DNA of 51,053 bases from Nitrospira sp. (GCA_029865225.1 JAOUHJ010000019.1:1-51053), one strand, 5' to 3'; positions 7,626 through 16,888 are shown, counted from the first letter of the stretch. Notes: generated by a model from the sequence alone, not told the origin. A program made the numbers and translations.

Positions 7626-8441
7626 TTACCGCTTCGTGCCGAGGAAGAGAAAGCTGGTGGTTCGGGCGTTGTTGAGCGCCGCACTATACAGCCGGTTGGT
7701 CGCGGCGTCGTAGAAGGCCACACCTGTAAGCGTCTCGGTTCCCTGGCGACAGGCGCCCCCTCCGAATATCACCGAGATCTGGATTGCATTGCCCTTGGGA
7801 TGGGGAGACAAGGTCCCAGTAACGGTGCATCCATCTGACGAATGACCGGACAGCATCCCAGCTGCATCCACGGTCACGGTGACCGTGTGGTTATCGCTAC
7901 GGAGCCCTGCATAGGTCCCGGCGATCAGATTCAGGTTCGGGGTCGACTCATAGTCAGCATTGTACGTACTCGTAAAGCTTTCGGGGCTGCTAGTGATGTA
8001 CGCGATCGTTCCGTGAAAGCTCTTGCTCGGCACATAGCTGCCACGTATCGTCGCCGCGCGAATGCCTGCGCCTTGCACATTAAAATCTCTCGTATTTGAG
8101 GAGCCGAAGGAGCCGGAGTGTGACGTGCCAGTTCCTTGAATGAGTCCAGCCAGGATATTGGGATTGTTTTTTGCCGAATAGAACAGCCAGTAGGAGCCGT
8201 CATCCAGGACTAGTCCAGCGATGGCTCGGCCCGTATGAGTCGTGCCCGTCCAGCGACCTTCCGCCGAGGTGGGCGTGGGCTGCGGTAGAGAAGAAGGGTT
8301 ACTCTCGCCATACCCGCCGCCACAGGCGGCGGGAGCGAACCCACTATTGAAGCAGTTGGCGAAGCTGCCACAGGCCACGAGCCCGCTCATCAGGCCGAGG
8401 GCCAGAAGGCATCGAAGAACGTGTGTCCCGATCATGTGCAT
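7626..8441 (-). CDS. Predicted lipoprotein, beta-rich
   Basis: 271 residues with a signal peptide and lipobox (L-V-A-C, cysteine at about residue 24), then a Gly/Pro/Ser-rich linker to about 60. The rest is two beta-rich units: one beginning G-R-W-T-G-T-T-H-T-G-R-A and one beginning I-A-G-T-Y-A-G-L-R-S, each continuing with alternating polar/hydrophobic strands, so an internal duplication is likely. I recognise no enzyme motif. It faces the opposite way to its neighbours and looks like cargo in the mobile-element remnant. Lipid anchoring is well supported; anything beyond an envelope role is unknown. Confidence 0.7.
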   Translation of the reverse strand: MHMIGTHVLRCLLALGLMSGLVACGSFANCFNSGFAPAACGGGYGESNPSSLPQPTPTSAEGRWTGTTHTGRAIAGLVLDDGSYWLFYSAKNNPNILAGLIQGTGTSHSGSFGSSNTRDFNVQGAGIRAATIRGSYVPSKSFHGTIAYITSSPESFTSTYNADYESTPNLNLIAGTYAGLRSDNHTVTVTVDAAGMLSGHSSDGCTVTGTLSPHPKGNAIQISVIFGGGACRQGTETLTGVAFYDAATNRLYSAALNNARTTSFLFLGTKR

Positions 8442-8848
8442 GGTGATGCCCGCAACAACGTATAAGGGGTTCCCTGTCTCAGGATAACAGGAGGAGATCC
8501 CCCCTCAAATCGGGACCCCCGAATGGCTGGAAACTGGACCAGCCGATTCCTCATGCCAGCCTGTTTTGCTTGCCGGAGGCTCCACCGACTGGCCGATCCG
8601 AGCCCGTTTCTGGCGTCCTGTGCACTGTCTGGAAGATTGCTCTGTGAGCTTGGATCCGTGTCGGCATAGGTTGGTGGAAGACCGATTTTAAGAGGTTGCA
8701 GGATATGGCTTTCGCCCGTAGTTGTCTTACATTATGGGTTTATCGTATTCTTGTTGACCATGCCTGTTGACCCTTCGGTGAACAGAATCAGACCCAGGTC
8801 TGGGAACGGGCGTCGGACGTCTCAACTGGGGTGGATGCGGGTATTCTG
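8442..8848. other. 407-bp intergenic stretch between divergent genes
   Basis: This lies between the leftward lipoprotein gene and mobC. No open frame with a start signal and no repeat was recognised. It should contain the two divergent promoters, and since it lies directly 5' of mobC it is a reasonable place for an origin of transfer. I could not identify a nic consensus by eye. Confidence 0.35.
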
Positions 8849-9400
8849 ATGGGGCAGCGGGCGAAACGGACGACCACGGTTACAGTGGATCTGGGTGATC
8901 TGAAAGGACCCTGGCAGGCCTGGTGCCAGAACCATGGCATCACGCCAAGTCACGCCCTGCGGAACGCCCTTCGGCAGGCCATGGATCGAAAGGCGACCCA
9001 GGCTCCTGCGCCTCCGCTGCGAGTCACCCAGAAGCGAGAACGGGCGACTGCTCGCATCGAACTGAACCTGACGACCTCAGAGCTCGCCGCACTGAAAAAG
9101 ATGGCTGGTCACGAAGGCTACGTGCCGACGAAATGGCTGGTGGCGATGGTGCGTACCAAATTGACTGGACAGCCGCATGTGGGACAGCCGGAATTGGAGA
9201 CCTTGGCCCGGTCGAATCAGCAACTCCTTGCCTTGGGCAGGAATCTCAACCAGATTGCGAAAGTCCTGAATACCGCGCCTCAGAACAAAGCAGCCTTTCG
9301 GGTCGAGGTCATCACCGAACTCTCTCGCGTGATCCAGGCCCATACGAAGAAGGTGTCCGATATCTTACGCGGAACGGTGGAGCGCTGGCACATCCAATGA
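8849..9400 (+). CDS. mobC: MobC-like relaxosome accessory protein
   Basis: About 183 residues. The central part, R-I-E-L-N-L-T-T-S-E-L-A-A-L-K-K-M-A-G-H-E-G-Y-V-P-T-K-W-L-V, is a ribbon-helix-helix type DNA-binding region. The L-L-A-L-G-R-N-L-N-Q-I-A-K-V-L-N motif is the hallmark of MobC-type mobilization proteins, which help the relaxase nick oriT. The stop overlaps the relaxase start in ATGA, the normal coupling. The start is uncertain: an in-frame GTG at 8831 would add six residues. With the relaxase broken and no type IV secretion genes nearby, it no longer serves transfer on its own unless a partner acts in trans. Confidence 0.8.
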   Translation: MGQRAKRTTTVTVDLGDLKGPWQAWCQNHGITPSHALRNALRQAMDRKATQAPAPPLRVTQKRERATARIELNLTTSELAALKKMAGHEGYVPTKWLVAMVRTKLTGQPHVGQPELETLARSNQQLLALGRNLNQIAKVLNTAPQNKAAFRVEVITELSRVIQAHTKKVSDILRGTVERWHIQ

Positions 9401-9801
9401 GTTCGACAGGGAGCCAGATCGACGAGCAGCTCGATCAGTGGGGGAGTCGGCTCTTCAACGTCTCAACGGAGACCCTCCCACGACCGCCTCGCAGCACGCA
9501 TGGTCGTCGGAGTTCCGCCAAGCCTGTGAGTGCCGGCGGACGGCTCAGCACGCCGCAGGCTCGCGCGACCTATGTGCGACAGAAGCTCCAAGCCATGGTC
9601 CGCCGCTCCCCGCAAGTCGTAGTGAAACTCGTCCGAGCACCGAAAGGGTTGAAGGGCATCTCGAACAACCTCATCTACATTTCGCGGTATGGCCAACTCG
9701 AGCTCGAAGATCAAGACGCTCTGGTGATTTAGGGAAAGGACGCCGTGGCGGATCTGAAAGCTGAATGGCGCGATGGCGAGACAAGTTCCATCATTCATTG
9801 T
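9397..9801 (+). pseudogene. Relaxase N-terminal remnant with an in-frame stop
   Basis: The frame starts in ATGA overlap with mobC: M-S-S-T-G-S-Q-I-D-E-Q-L-D-Q-W-G-S-R-L-F-N. It continues with L-K-A-type positions and K-G-L-K-G-I-S-N-N-L-I-Y-I-S-R-Y-G, the conserved start of VirD2/TraI-like relaxases of integrative elements. TAG at 9730-9732 interrupts it, but the same frame goes on with G-K-D-A-V-A-D-L-K-A-E-W-R-D-G-E before stopping around 9800. The conserved histidine triad and most of the protein are missing. A nonsense change and a deletion have both occurred. The remnant ends 4 bp before the stop codon of the next, unrelated gene, marking the right limit of visible mobile DNA. Confidence 0.8.
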
Positions 9802-9804
9802 TGA

Positions 9805-10764
9805 TCAGGGGAGGTGTTGATGGTCTGTGCTACGCTCTACCCGCTCAGTCGGAAACTTGCGTTCCCGCCATGCATCAAGTCCTCCTTCAAGCGGGCGGAC
9901 ACGTTGAACTCCCTGTCTTTTTAACTTCAGCGCCGTGCGGGCGCTGGAGATATCGTTGGGGCAGGTGCAGTAGAGCACAATTTCTTGGTTCTTCGGCAAT
10001 TCGTCTTGGCGATGCTCGATATCCTCAAACAGCAAGTGGATGGCTCCAGGAATGGCTTCGGGATCCGTTTCTCGCGACAGGGGATTTCGCACATCGACGA
10101 TAATCACTTGTTGCCCGCCATCCATCATGTCCTTTAATTCATCGGCTGAAATCTTGGCCATGCGATGTTCTCGCAGGATTTGCTGTCTGCGATAAAATTT
10201 GTATGCCACAAAAGCGGCGATGCCGATCAGCGCGATCACGAGTATCCACCCACCGGCCTGGTCGAAGACGGTCATGACGGATTCCAACTGGCTGCTAAAC
10301 AAGGCTCCGACGCCTTCGGACAGGATAATCAACAGGAGGGCGCCACCCGCATCATAGAAGAGGAATGCCGGAAGCGTCATGCCGGTCATGCCGGCTAAGG
10401 GAGGCGCAACCGTGCTCAAGCCGGGGACGAATTTTGCGATCAGCAACGTGCTTTTCCCATGCCGCCGAAACATATTCTCAGAACTTCGCACACACGAGTC
10501 AGGCTCAAGCGAGATCTTACAGAGAAGCCCCAAGACACGGCCGCCCTTCACGCGCCCTAAGTAATACCAAGCAAGGTCTGGAAGGACGGCGGCAAGGAGG
10601 GGAACCAGTACCGCGACGCCGACGCTCATCTTGTCCGCTCCGACCAAGGCACCTGCGGTCACGAGGAGCGGAATGGCTGGGATGGGCAGGCCTGCTTGCT
10701 CCAGGAAGACGACCACAAAGAGTACCCACCCGCCGTATTCCATTAAAAACTGCAAGGTATTCAT
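9805..10764 (-). CDS. DedA family membrane protein fused to a rhodanese domain
   Basis: 319 residues with an AAAGGAAC site before the ATG. Residues 1-205 are a DedA/SNARE-associated domain: an E-Q-A-G-L-P-I-P-A motif near 22-30, F-R-R-H-G-K-S-T-L-L-I-A-K-F-V-P-G-L (about 100-117) and several membrane segments. DedA proteins are implicated in recycling lipid carriers such as undecaprenyl phosphate and in membrane homeostasis. Residues 215-305 form a rhodanese-like domain with D-V-R-N-P-x-S-R-E and the active-site loop L-Y-C-T-C-P-N-D-I-S-S-A-R-T, with the nucleophilic cysteine present. Such fusions exist in other bacteria. Its end touches the relaxase remnant. Confidence 0.88.
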   Translation of the reverse strand: MNTLQFLMEYGGWVLFVVVFLEQAGLPIPAIPLLVTAGALVGADKMSVGVAVLVPLLAAVLPDLAWYYLGRVKGGRVLGLLCKISLEPDSCVRSSENMFRRHGKSTLLIAKFVPGLSTVAPPLAGMTGMTLPAFLFYDAGGALLLIILSEGVGALFSSQLESVMTVFDQAGGWILVIALIGIAAFVAYKFYRRQQILREHRMAKISADELKDMMDGGQQVIIVDVRNPLSRETDPEAIPGAIHLLFEDIEHRQDELPKNQEIVLYCTCPNDISSARTALKLKRQGVQRVRPLEGGLDAWRERKFPTERVERSTDHQHLP

Positions 10765-10828
10765 ATCGAGTTCCTTTGGTTGGTGTGCATGAGCGGCGAA
10801 TCCTTACCCGCGCGGAGACAGCGTGGAT

Positions 10829-11443
10829 TCAATGACGTGGAGTGGCCGCAGTGCCCCCTCGAATGGTCGAGGCAATGTTTTGGCTGATGGTTAGCAGCGC
10901 TCGACTATGAGCAGCGACCAAGGCATCGTAGCTCCCGTCAGACACGGCTTCTTGAACGGATGCCCTATCGGTCCGTTGCGTTCCATCCACCAATCGTACC
11001 GTCCAGATGGCATCGATCGTGGCGGTTTTCCCAAGGACTGACTCGAAGTGTTGAACATTGACCGACACTCGCACGTCGGCGTGCTCTGCTCCATGCTGGG
11101 GATAGGAGAAAATCGCCCGGGTGCTCAGAAGATGGACAAGGTTATCGGCCAACACTCGTGCGAATTCTGTTTTAAGCGGTCCGGCCCAGCGATGTGACCC
11201 GGCGAGGATGACACGGTGCTCACTCGTGCGTAGGACGAGCTGCGGGCGATCGACCATGTCTGGCAGCGTAACCGGTCCCAGGCCGACCGACTGCGCGAAC
11301 GCCTCAGGCTGGGGACCGCCACGGTCTCGGATGGCCTGGCTGCTCAGAGTATAGTGGTTGAGGGTGACGGACGACGCACAGCCAGTCGTCAACACGAGAC
11401 TTGCGAGTCCGGCAATGGCGAGTTGGGGCAGGTTGCTGATCAT
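10829..11443 (-). CDS. pqiC: PqiC-like outer-membrane lipoprotein
   Basis: 204 residues with a signal peptide and lipobox T-T-G-C (cysteine about residue 22). The mature part begins N-H-Y-T-L-S and contains G-P-V-T-L-P-D-M-V-D-R-P-Q-L-V-L-R and H-R-W-A-G-P-L-K, the conserved pattern of ABC-type transport auxiliary lipoproteins (PqiC/DUF330). In Escherichia coli PqiC sits in the outer membrane and receives the PqiB needle, forming a path for lipids between membranes. It is the last gene of the pqiA-pqiA-pqiB-pqiC operon and overlaps pqiB by 4 bp, which supports the assignment. No defect is visible. Confidence 0.88.
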   Translation of the reverse strand: MISNLPQLAIAGLASLVLTTGCASSVTLNHYTLSSQAIRDRGGPQPEAFAQSVGLGPVTLPDMVDRPQLVLRTSEHRVILAGSHRWAGPLKTEFARVLADNLVHLLSTRAIFSYPQHGAEHADVRVSVNVQHFESVLGKTATIDAIWTVRLVDGTQRTDRASVQEAVSDGSYDALVAAHSRALLTISQNIASTIRGGTAATPRH

Positions 11444-13080
11444 GGCCTCTCCTCTGTTCTCCCACGAATGAGGGATTCAGGGTGGCGTTCGAGAAATTCC
11501 GCCAGCTCGTGAAGTGATTGAGATGCCCGTCCAAGCTGACGCAACGCGTCACGCGCATCTTGCTGAAGGGGCGCATCAGTCTCCAGAAGATGTTCTGCGG
11601 CGAGCAGCGTACGTCGCAATTCTTGCAATGCCTCCTCAGCCTTCGGTGCAACCTGTTTGTCCAACTGCTGCGCCAACGCATCCGTACTCTGCAGCATTGC
11701 CTGCAGGGAGCCGAGGGTTCGACGAAGATCTGCCATGAGTTCATCCACCGGCAGCCGCTCCAACTTCTGCGCAAAGTGGGATAAGGTATGCTGCAGGCTT
11801 GCAAGGCTACTTGGAATCGTCGGCAGCTCGGGAGGAGCCTTTTGCCAGTTGACCGATGCCTTGGCGGCGTCATGGAAAAAGTCGAGCGCCACAAAAAGCT
11901 GTCCGGTGAGGAGGCTGCCCGTCGTGAGTTGTGCCCGTAGCCCACGAGCGACGAGCGCATCGATTTCCTGCCTTGTGGGAGCCTCCGCGTGGGCCATCGG
12001 CATGTCATCCGGTTGGACATGTCGCGCCAGTTGATCGGGGTAGAGCGCGAGCTCGACAGGAAACCGATAGGTCCTGGCCTTTTCATCGTAGCCCATCTCG
12101 ATGCCTACCACCTCACCGACTGGGAGCCCGTGCAGCTCAACCGGAGCTCCGAGAGCCAATCCTCGCAAGGACTCCGTGAAATACACCGTGAATCGGAGCG
12201 TCCCCTGGTCCGGTCGTTTCATCGCCAGGTCCCGGTCTGGATACATTACGAAACTCGTGTTGTCAGCGGCCTGCGGCGCGATTGAGGCGCTCGGTGGGGT
12301 CTCAAAGGCGATTCCACCGACCAAGATCGAGATCAGGGATTGCGTGTGCATCTTCAGCCCGGCAGAATCAACGGTCACGTCCAGGCCGCTCGCGTTCCAA
12401 AACCTCGTGTTGGTAGTGACGTATCGATCATGGGGCGCGGCGACAAAGATTCGTGTCACCACAGCGGTTCCATCCGTATCGAGCTCAGTGGACAAGACCT
12501 TTCCTACGGGCACTCGGTGAAAGTAGACGGGTGTGCCGGTATCGAGCGACCCTTGGCCGGTCCCTCGGAGGACAAATTGCCTGCCTGCGACATCTCCGGT
12601 GATAATCGGAGGAATTTCGAGCCCCTCAAAATCTCGTTTCGACTCGAGCGATTTCCCCACATCCAGGCCAATGTACGATCCAGAGAACAAGGTGCCGAGT
12701 TCCGTCACTTGTCCGCCTGTCACCCGTGTGCGGACGACCCAGAACCTTGTGTCCTCGACCAGATGCGCAGAGAAGTTGCTGACCATGTCAGCGGTCACGA
12801 CGACGTGAGAGAGGTCTTCACTGATGGTAATCTGCCTCACTTCTCCTACATCGACATTCTTGTATTTGATTTTCGTCTTGCCGGGCTCCAGCCCCTCTGC
12901 GGCTCTGAATGTGATGGTAATCGTCGGCCCATGTTCGAGAACGGCTTTGATCGCAATCCATCCGCCGATCAGAGCGGAGACGATCGGCACCAACCACACA
13001 AGATGAAGCGACCACCGTCCCTTCGGCGCAGCCACTGCACTCGCAACGTCCAACGGCTCGTCTGTGTGCCTGTCATTCAT
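11440..13080 (-). CDS. pqiB: PqiB-like MCE protein, intermembrane lipid transport
   Basis: 546 residues. A single N-terminal membrane helix (about 25-45; H-L-V-W-L-V-P-I-V-S-A-L-I-G-G) is followed by three MCE/MlaD repeats. The first starts around I-T-I-T-F-R-A-A-E-G-L-E-P-G-K-T, the second around G-S-L-D-T-G-T-P-V-Y-F-H-R-V-P-V-G and the third around L-R-G-L-A-L-G-A-P-V-E-L-H-G-L-P-V-G. A C-terminal coiled-coil tail rich in Leu/Gln (about 430-530) forms the needle in the E. coli homologue. It acts with PqiA and PqiC in moving lipids across the periplasm. It overlaps both neighbouring genes, so the operon is tightly coupled. Confidence 0.92.
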   Translation of the reverse strand: MNDRHTDEPLDVASAVAAPKGRWSLHLVWLVPIVSALIGGWIAIKAVLEHGPTITITFRAAEGLEPGKTKIKYKNVDVGEVRQITISEDLSHVVVTADMVSNFSAHLVEDTRFWVVRTRVTGGQVTELGTLFSGSYIGLDVGKSLESKRDFEGLEIPPIITGDVAGRQFVLRGTGQGSLDTGTPVYFHRVPVGKVLSTELDTDGTAVVTRIFVAAPHDRYVTTNTRFWNASGLDVTVDSAGLKMHTQSLISILVGGIAFETPPSASIAPQAADNTSFVMYPDRDLAMKRPDQGTLRFTVYFTESLRGLALGAPVELHGLPVGEVVGIEMGYDEKARTYRFPVELALYPDQLARHVQPDDMPMAHAEAPTRQEIDALVARGLRAQLTTGSLLTGQLFVALDFFHDAAKASVNWQKAPPELPTIPSSLASLQHTLSHFAQKLERLPVDELMADLRRTLGSLQAMLQSTDALAQQLDKQVAPKAEEALQELRRTLLAAEHLLETDAPLQQDARDALRQLGRASQSLHELAEFLERHPESLIRGRTEERP

Positions 13081-13711
13081 GGGTGCGAGACACCTTCTGG
13101 GTCGGATCCCAGATCAGCCGGGGATCAAAGGCCATGGCCGACAGCATGCTGAGCACCACCACGGCACCAAAGTAGACGGCCCCACTGCGAGGTGTTACCG
13201 TTGCGAGTGGATGAAATTGCACCAGCGCTGCCAGAATCGCGACGACATACACATCAAGCATGGACCAGCGCCCGACCAGTTCGACTAATCGGTAGAGCTT
13301 CGTTCGTTCAAGGGGTCGCCAGCCAGACTGGTAATGGGCTGTGATCAGGAGGAGGGTCATCGCCAAGAGTTTCAGCACGGGCACCACGATACTGGCGATG
13401 AACACGACGAGGGCCAGCAACCACGATCCGCTATGCCACAGGTAGGCGACTCCACTCACAATCGTGTTTTCCTCTCTGCCCAACACGGATTGTGTTTCCA
13501 TGATCGGGAGCACGTTGGCTGGTATGTAGAGAATATAGGCGGCTACCAGATAGGCGGAGGCACGCTCGATGCTATTCGTCTTACGGAAACGGAGAGAACT
13601 GCCGCACCGACCACACGACGACGCGCCTTCCCGCGCCGGCCGCGAAACAAGGCCGCAAGTATGGCAGGCGTAGAGCCCGAGTGCTTTCGCCGTGCTCGGT
13701 GAGGGTCTCAT
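13073..13711 (-). CDS. pqiA: PqiA-domain membrane protein (second copy)
   Basis: About 212 residues from the ATG at 13711, which overlaps the stop of the upstream pqiA-type gene in ATGA; a longer frame back to 13888 lies inside that gene and was rejected. An N-terminal zinc-ribbon-like C-H-T-C-G and C-G-R-C-G pair precedes four membrane segments with I-P-A-N-V-L-P-I-M-E-T and R-W-S-M-L-D-V-Y-V-V. These are the standard PqiA motifs. In E. coli one PqiA carries both halves; here two genes encode the two halves. The protein anchors the PqiB needle at the inner membrane. Confidence 0.88.
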   Translation of the reverse strand: MRPSPSTAKALGLYACHTCGLVSRPAREGASSCGRCGSSLRFRKTNSIERASAYLVAAYILYIPANVLPIMETQSVLGREENTIVSGVAYLWHSGSWLLALVVFIASIVVPVLKLLAMTLLLITAHYQSGWRPLERTKLYRLVELVGRWSMLDVYVVAILAALVQFHPLATVTPRSGAVYFGAVVVLSMLSAMAFDPRLIWDPTQKVSRTHE

Positions 13712-14331
13712 TGGGGGGACACCTGTTCCCAAAGGTGCCGAAGATTGAACGACGCGCTCGTCGCAACCAGCAAGACCATCATGCCGCCCAGTGACCACAG
13801 GGCAACCCCGATCACGATATCGGCCATGTGCGCCAGCTTGACGAGAGCTACGAGCACCCCCATGAAAAATATTTCGACCATGCTCCATGGTCGCGCGAGC
13901 GTCAGCAGTCGCAGCAGCTTAGGTATCCACGTCGATGTTCGCCACATTCGCAATGCAAGCAGCACCGATAACATGACCGTCAACTCAAGGGCCGGCAACA
14001 GCATGGTCGTGGCCGCGATGAGAACCGCGAAGACGTATAGGCCATCGTTCCAGAGTTGTTGCACCGCTGTGTACAGGCTCGAAGAGGTCACATTCCCTTG
14101 TAGCTCCAGCTCCATGATCGGAAACGTGACGCCGATGAGAAACAGCACCACGGCGCCGAGGGAGAAGGCGAGTGCGCGGTCGAGACTACCGGGCGCGTAC
14201 CGATACAGAGGACCGTCACATCGTCGGCAGAGCGCCCACCCCCCGGCGGGAAGGGCGATCGGGCGTTGGAGGAGGTCGCACTCGTCGCAGGCGATCAGGT
14301 TCGTTGGCGGCCGACGTTCTGGGAGTCTCAT
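13708..14331 (-). CDS. pqiA: PqiA-domain membrane protein (first copy)
   Basis: About 207 residues. The ATG at 14331 has GAGGA 8 nt upstream and is preferred over an in-frame ATG 15 bp earlier and over the longer frame to 14469. C-D-E-C-D and C-R-R-C-D form a zinc ribbon (about 15-45), then four membrane segments follow with T-F-P-I-M-E-L-E and R-P-W-S-M-V-E-I-F-F-M-G. It is the first gene of the pqi operon and corresponds to the N-terminal half of a full-length PqiA. Splitting of PqiA into two coupled genes is known elsewhere. No operator was recognised upstream. Confidence 0.86.
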   Translation of the reverse strand: MRLPERRPPTNLIACDECDLLQRPIALPAGGWALCRRCDGPLYRYAPGSLDRALAFSLGAVVLFLIGVTFPIMELELQGNVTSSSLYTAVQQLWNDGLYVFAVLIAATTMLLPALELTVMLSVLLALRMWRTSTWIPKLLRLLTLARPWSMVEIFFMGVLVALVKLAHMADIVIGVALWSLGGMMVLLVATSASFNLRHLWEQVSPQ

Positions 14332-14496
14332 CGCTGACGTCCTCATCCGTGTCCGGCGCTTCCCAGCCGGACGTTGTTGTAATACCGGTCTTGGCCAAAG
14401 CAAGAACGATGTAAGGTACAATTGCCTGCCGCAGACATATGAAACACCGGTAACTCCTGCGAACCTCATAGAGAGACGGACGGAAAAAGATGCTCG

Positions 14497-15612
14497 TCAC
14501 TCCGGGAAAACACGGGGAGAAACTGCCTGTTGCCATCCTTCACCAGACAGATTGTTGAGAAAGGCTTCCAAGTCCGCTCGTTCGTCGTCACTCAGAAACA
14601 GAGGTCGCATCATGGGATTCTGATGTGGATTGTTCACCCCTCCGTGGTTGTAAAAGTTCACCACTTCTCTGAGTGTCTTAAACCGACCATCATGCATGTA
14701 TGGAGCAGTCCGAGCGACTTCTCGCAGTGTCGGCGTCTTGAAGGCGCCGATATCTTCCGGCTGACGGGTCACGGAATAACGGCCGAGATCGACGTGGGTT
14801 GACTCCCAACCCACTCCGAGATTGTGGTACTGCTCGTCGGTGTAGTTGGGTCCGGCGTGACACCGCACACACCCCCCCTTGCCTCGAAACACGAGGAACC
14901 CTCGTTGTGCGGCGGCAGGGAGAGCAGTCGCATCCCCATGATAATCGAATCGATCGACAGGACTGTTGCCGGAGAGGATGGTCCATTGGAAATGGGTCAG
15001 GGCGGTCGCAATGCCATCCTCGGTCACATGCGAGCCGAATGCCTCGCGAAACAGGCGACGATAGCCGGGAATTGACCTGATCATGGAGAGGAGGTCGCGT
15101 TGAGAGAGGCCATGTTCAACCGGACTGAGAAAAGGCTCACGTGTCTGTTCTGGAAGTGTGTGCGCTCGTCCGTCCCAAAAAAATGACCGACCGTACAGGC
15201 GATTCACAACGGTGGGGGCATTACGATGTCCACGCAGGCCTTTGATGCCGGTTGAAACAACGTTCCCATCGGTAAACGCACGGGAGGGCAGATGGCACGA
15301 ACTACAGGCGATCGTGCCATCTCCTGAAAGTCGCTTGTCGAAAAACAGAAACCGGCCAAGCTCAACGGACTGTTTGGTGGGACGACTCTCAAATGGGAGA
15401 AAGTCATTCGGGTCACCCAATCCGAGGAGATGAGGAATCTCTTTGTCTGTTGCGCGAAGAGGATCCAGCGCCATCGCGTTGGCGCTGAGAACGAATATCC
15501 CACAAAGGCTGAAAACCCTCGCTAGAGCAAGCACGAAAGAAATGGGGCACCATGAACGATTTGGGGCGAGTTGCTTGATGTCCATGAGCATCGAGAATGT
15601 CTTCTGAATCAT
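14497..15612 (-). CDS. Di-haem cytochrome c peroxidase / MauG family protein
   Basis: 371 residues with an N-terminal signal segment (about 20-48, ending N-A-M-A-L-D). Two haem motifs are present: C-S-S-C-H (about 102) and C-V-R-C-H (about 252), as in bacterial cytochrome c peroxidases. The L-G-R-F-L-F-F-D-K-R-L-S-G-D-G-T-I-A-C stretch and the late F-K-T-P-T-L-R-E-V-A-R-T-A-P-Y-M-H-D-G motif are family hallmarks; the methionine there is the usual distal ligand candidate. It should act in the periplasm, reducing hydrogen peroxide or oxidising a protein partner. The start is not certain because no strong ribosome-binding site precedes any of the three ATGs near 15585-15612. A CATCTAGA core, partially matching the palindromes found further right, lies at 15617-15624. 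Confidence 0.9.
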   Translation of the reverse strand: MIQKTFSMLMDIKQLAPNRSWCPISFVLALARVFSLCGIFVLSANAMALDPLRATDKEIPHLLGLGDPNDFLPFESRPTKQSVELGRFLFFDKRLSGDGTIACSSCHLPSRAFTDGNVVSTGIKGLRGHRNAPTVVNRLYGRSFFWDGRAHTLPEQTREPFLSPVEHGLSQRDLLSMIRSIPGYRRLFREAFGSHVTEDGIATALTHFQWTILSGNSPVDRFDYHGDATALPAAAQRGFLVFRGKGGCVRCHAGPNYTDEQYHNLGVGWESTHVDLGRYSVTRQPEDIGAFKTPTLREVARTAPYMHDGRFKTLREVVNFYNHGGVNNPHQNPMMRPLFLSDDERADLEAFLNNLSGEGWQQAVSPRVFPE

Positions 15613-15670
15613 TGTTCATCTAGACCGAAGGTAATTCGGGACATGAGAGCTCGGTCGACACATCGCCCCG

Positions 15671-16888
15671 TCATTTCTGAATGGCAATCGCCGGGGTTGG
15701 ATATTTACTTAAGTCCGTGACCGCCATCTGAAAGAGATACGACAGCACGGCAAACGACTCCTGGTTCCAATTGGACACCGTTTCTGGTCCTGCGGGGTAC
15801 TTTTTGACCGAATAGTACCGCCCCTCAAATGGCACGGCGAACTCGATTCCTTCCGGCTTTGTGAGTGATTCGACGACTTCCAGCGTGTGTACTGGATTGC
15901 GCACTGGCGTATGGGTCCTTGGGTCGGAGGCAACGGCAAACTCACGATCCTCCTCGAAATCACGACCGATAAACCCAATAATCGCATTGATGCTTCTCAA
16001 GAGTACTGTGCCATGAAGCGGATAGTCGCCTCCTGGGTAGCCAGGTCGAATATCAACCAATACTTGGCTTTCCGGATACTGAAGCGCTTCCAGATGCAGC
16101 CGTCGTCGTTCTTCGTTGGGCAGGCGCTTCGAGTCGTAGTTGGAGATCAAGAGCCGTCCGACGGTCGGGCGCCACACGGTATGCGTGCCGTTCTCGACAT
16201 TCACTTCCCAACGATACCCTTTCTCTGTCGCGTCGACGATTTCACGCGGGTCGGGGGGGCGAACCAATAACGTCTGGGTATCGTTGAACAACAGCGGTTC
16301 GACGTAGAGGTGCCGCTCTTTTTCCAGACCAGCCAAATGCAGTGCTCGGCGACGAAATTCAACGAATCCTTCTCCCTCCGAAGGACGGTTAATGAATAAG
16401 TGCCTTCCATCACTTTCGTCGATCGAAAACCCCCTGGCCATCAAACGCAACAGCATGTTGAGCTCGTAGCCTTGGTGCGCCAAAGCTTTCAATGTGCTTT
16501 CATTGAGCGGTTGAAGAATTCGCCTTGTAAATTCCTCACCCGTGATGGGGATAATAGTGATTGTCGGGTTTTCCGCGACACTCATGCCGTATTCGAGACC
16601 GACCGGGTATTCCGATGGATCCACGGCATGCCCAATTCCTCCGCGAATTCCCGCATCCGTCCGGAAATCGAACGTCGCGGCGACACTTGACACCGCTGTA
16701 AAATGAACCGGTCTATGGTATCGCGCGCGTGCAATATTGAGCAGCAAGAGATCTGCCTCCACATAACTGACCGTCCGGTCGTACTCCAGCACGGCGCGAT
16801 GGGTTGCGAGAGGAGAAAGACACCCACTCACGCCGAAGACACATGCAAGGTGTAGACATAGCGATACAAGTAAGAATGACCATCTCAT
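15671..16888 (-). CDS. Lipoprotein of unknown function
   Basis: 405 residues with a signal peptide and lipobox V-S-G-C (cysteine about residue 23). The mature protein begins with L-A-T-H-R-A-V-L-E-Y-D-R-T-V and L-L-L-L-N-I-A-R-A-R-Y-H-R-P-V-H-F, an arrangement I know from conserved proteobacterial lipoproteins without an assigned role. The remainder mixes beta and helix with no catalytic motif. It is separated by 58 bp from the peroxidase gene downstream and may be co-transcribed with it. Outer-membrane anchoring is likely because the residue after the cysteine is leucine rather than aspartate. Confidence 0.75.
   Translation of the reverse strand: MRWSFLLVSLCLHLACVFGVSGCLSPLATHRAVLEYDRTVSYVEADLLLLNIARARYHRPVHFTAVSSVAATFDFRTDAGIRGGIGHAVDPSEYPVGLEYGMSVAENPTITIIPITGEEFTRRILQPLNESTLKALAHQGYELNMLLRLMARGFSIDESDGRHLFINRPSEGEGFVEFRRRALHLAGLEKERHLYVEPLLFNDTQTLLVRPPDPREIVDATEKGYRWEVNVENGTHTVWRPTVGRLLISNYDSKRLPNEERRRLHLEALQYPESQVLVDIRPGYPGGDYPLHGTVLLRSINAIIGFIGRDFEEDREFAVASDPRTHTPVRNPVHTLEVVESLTKPEGIEFAVPFEGRYYSVKKYPAGPETVSNWNQESFAVLSYLFQMAVTDLSKYPTPAIAIQK

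Noticed and set aside
15617-15624. CATCTAGA upstream of the di-haem peroxidase, as a sixth palindrome copy
   Set aside because: Only the centre matches; the TGTC and GACA half-sites are not both present.
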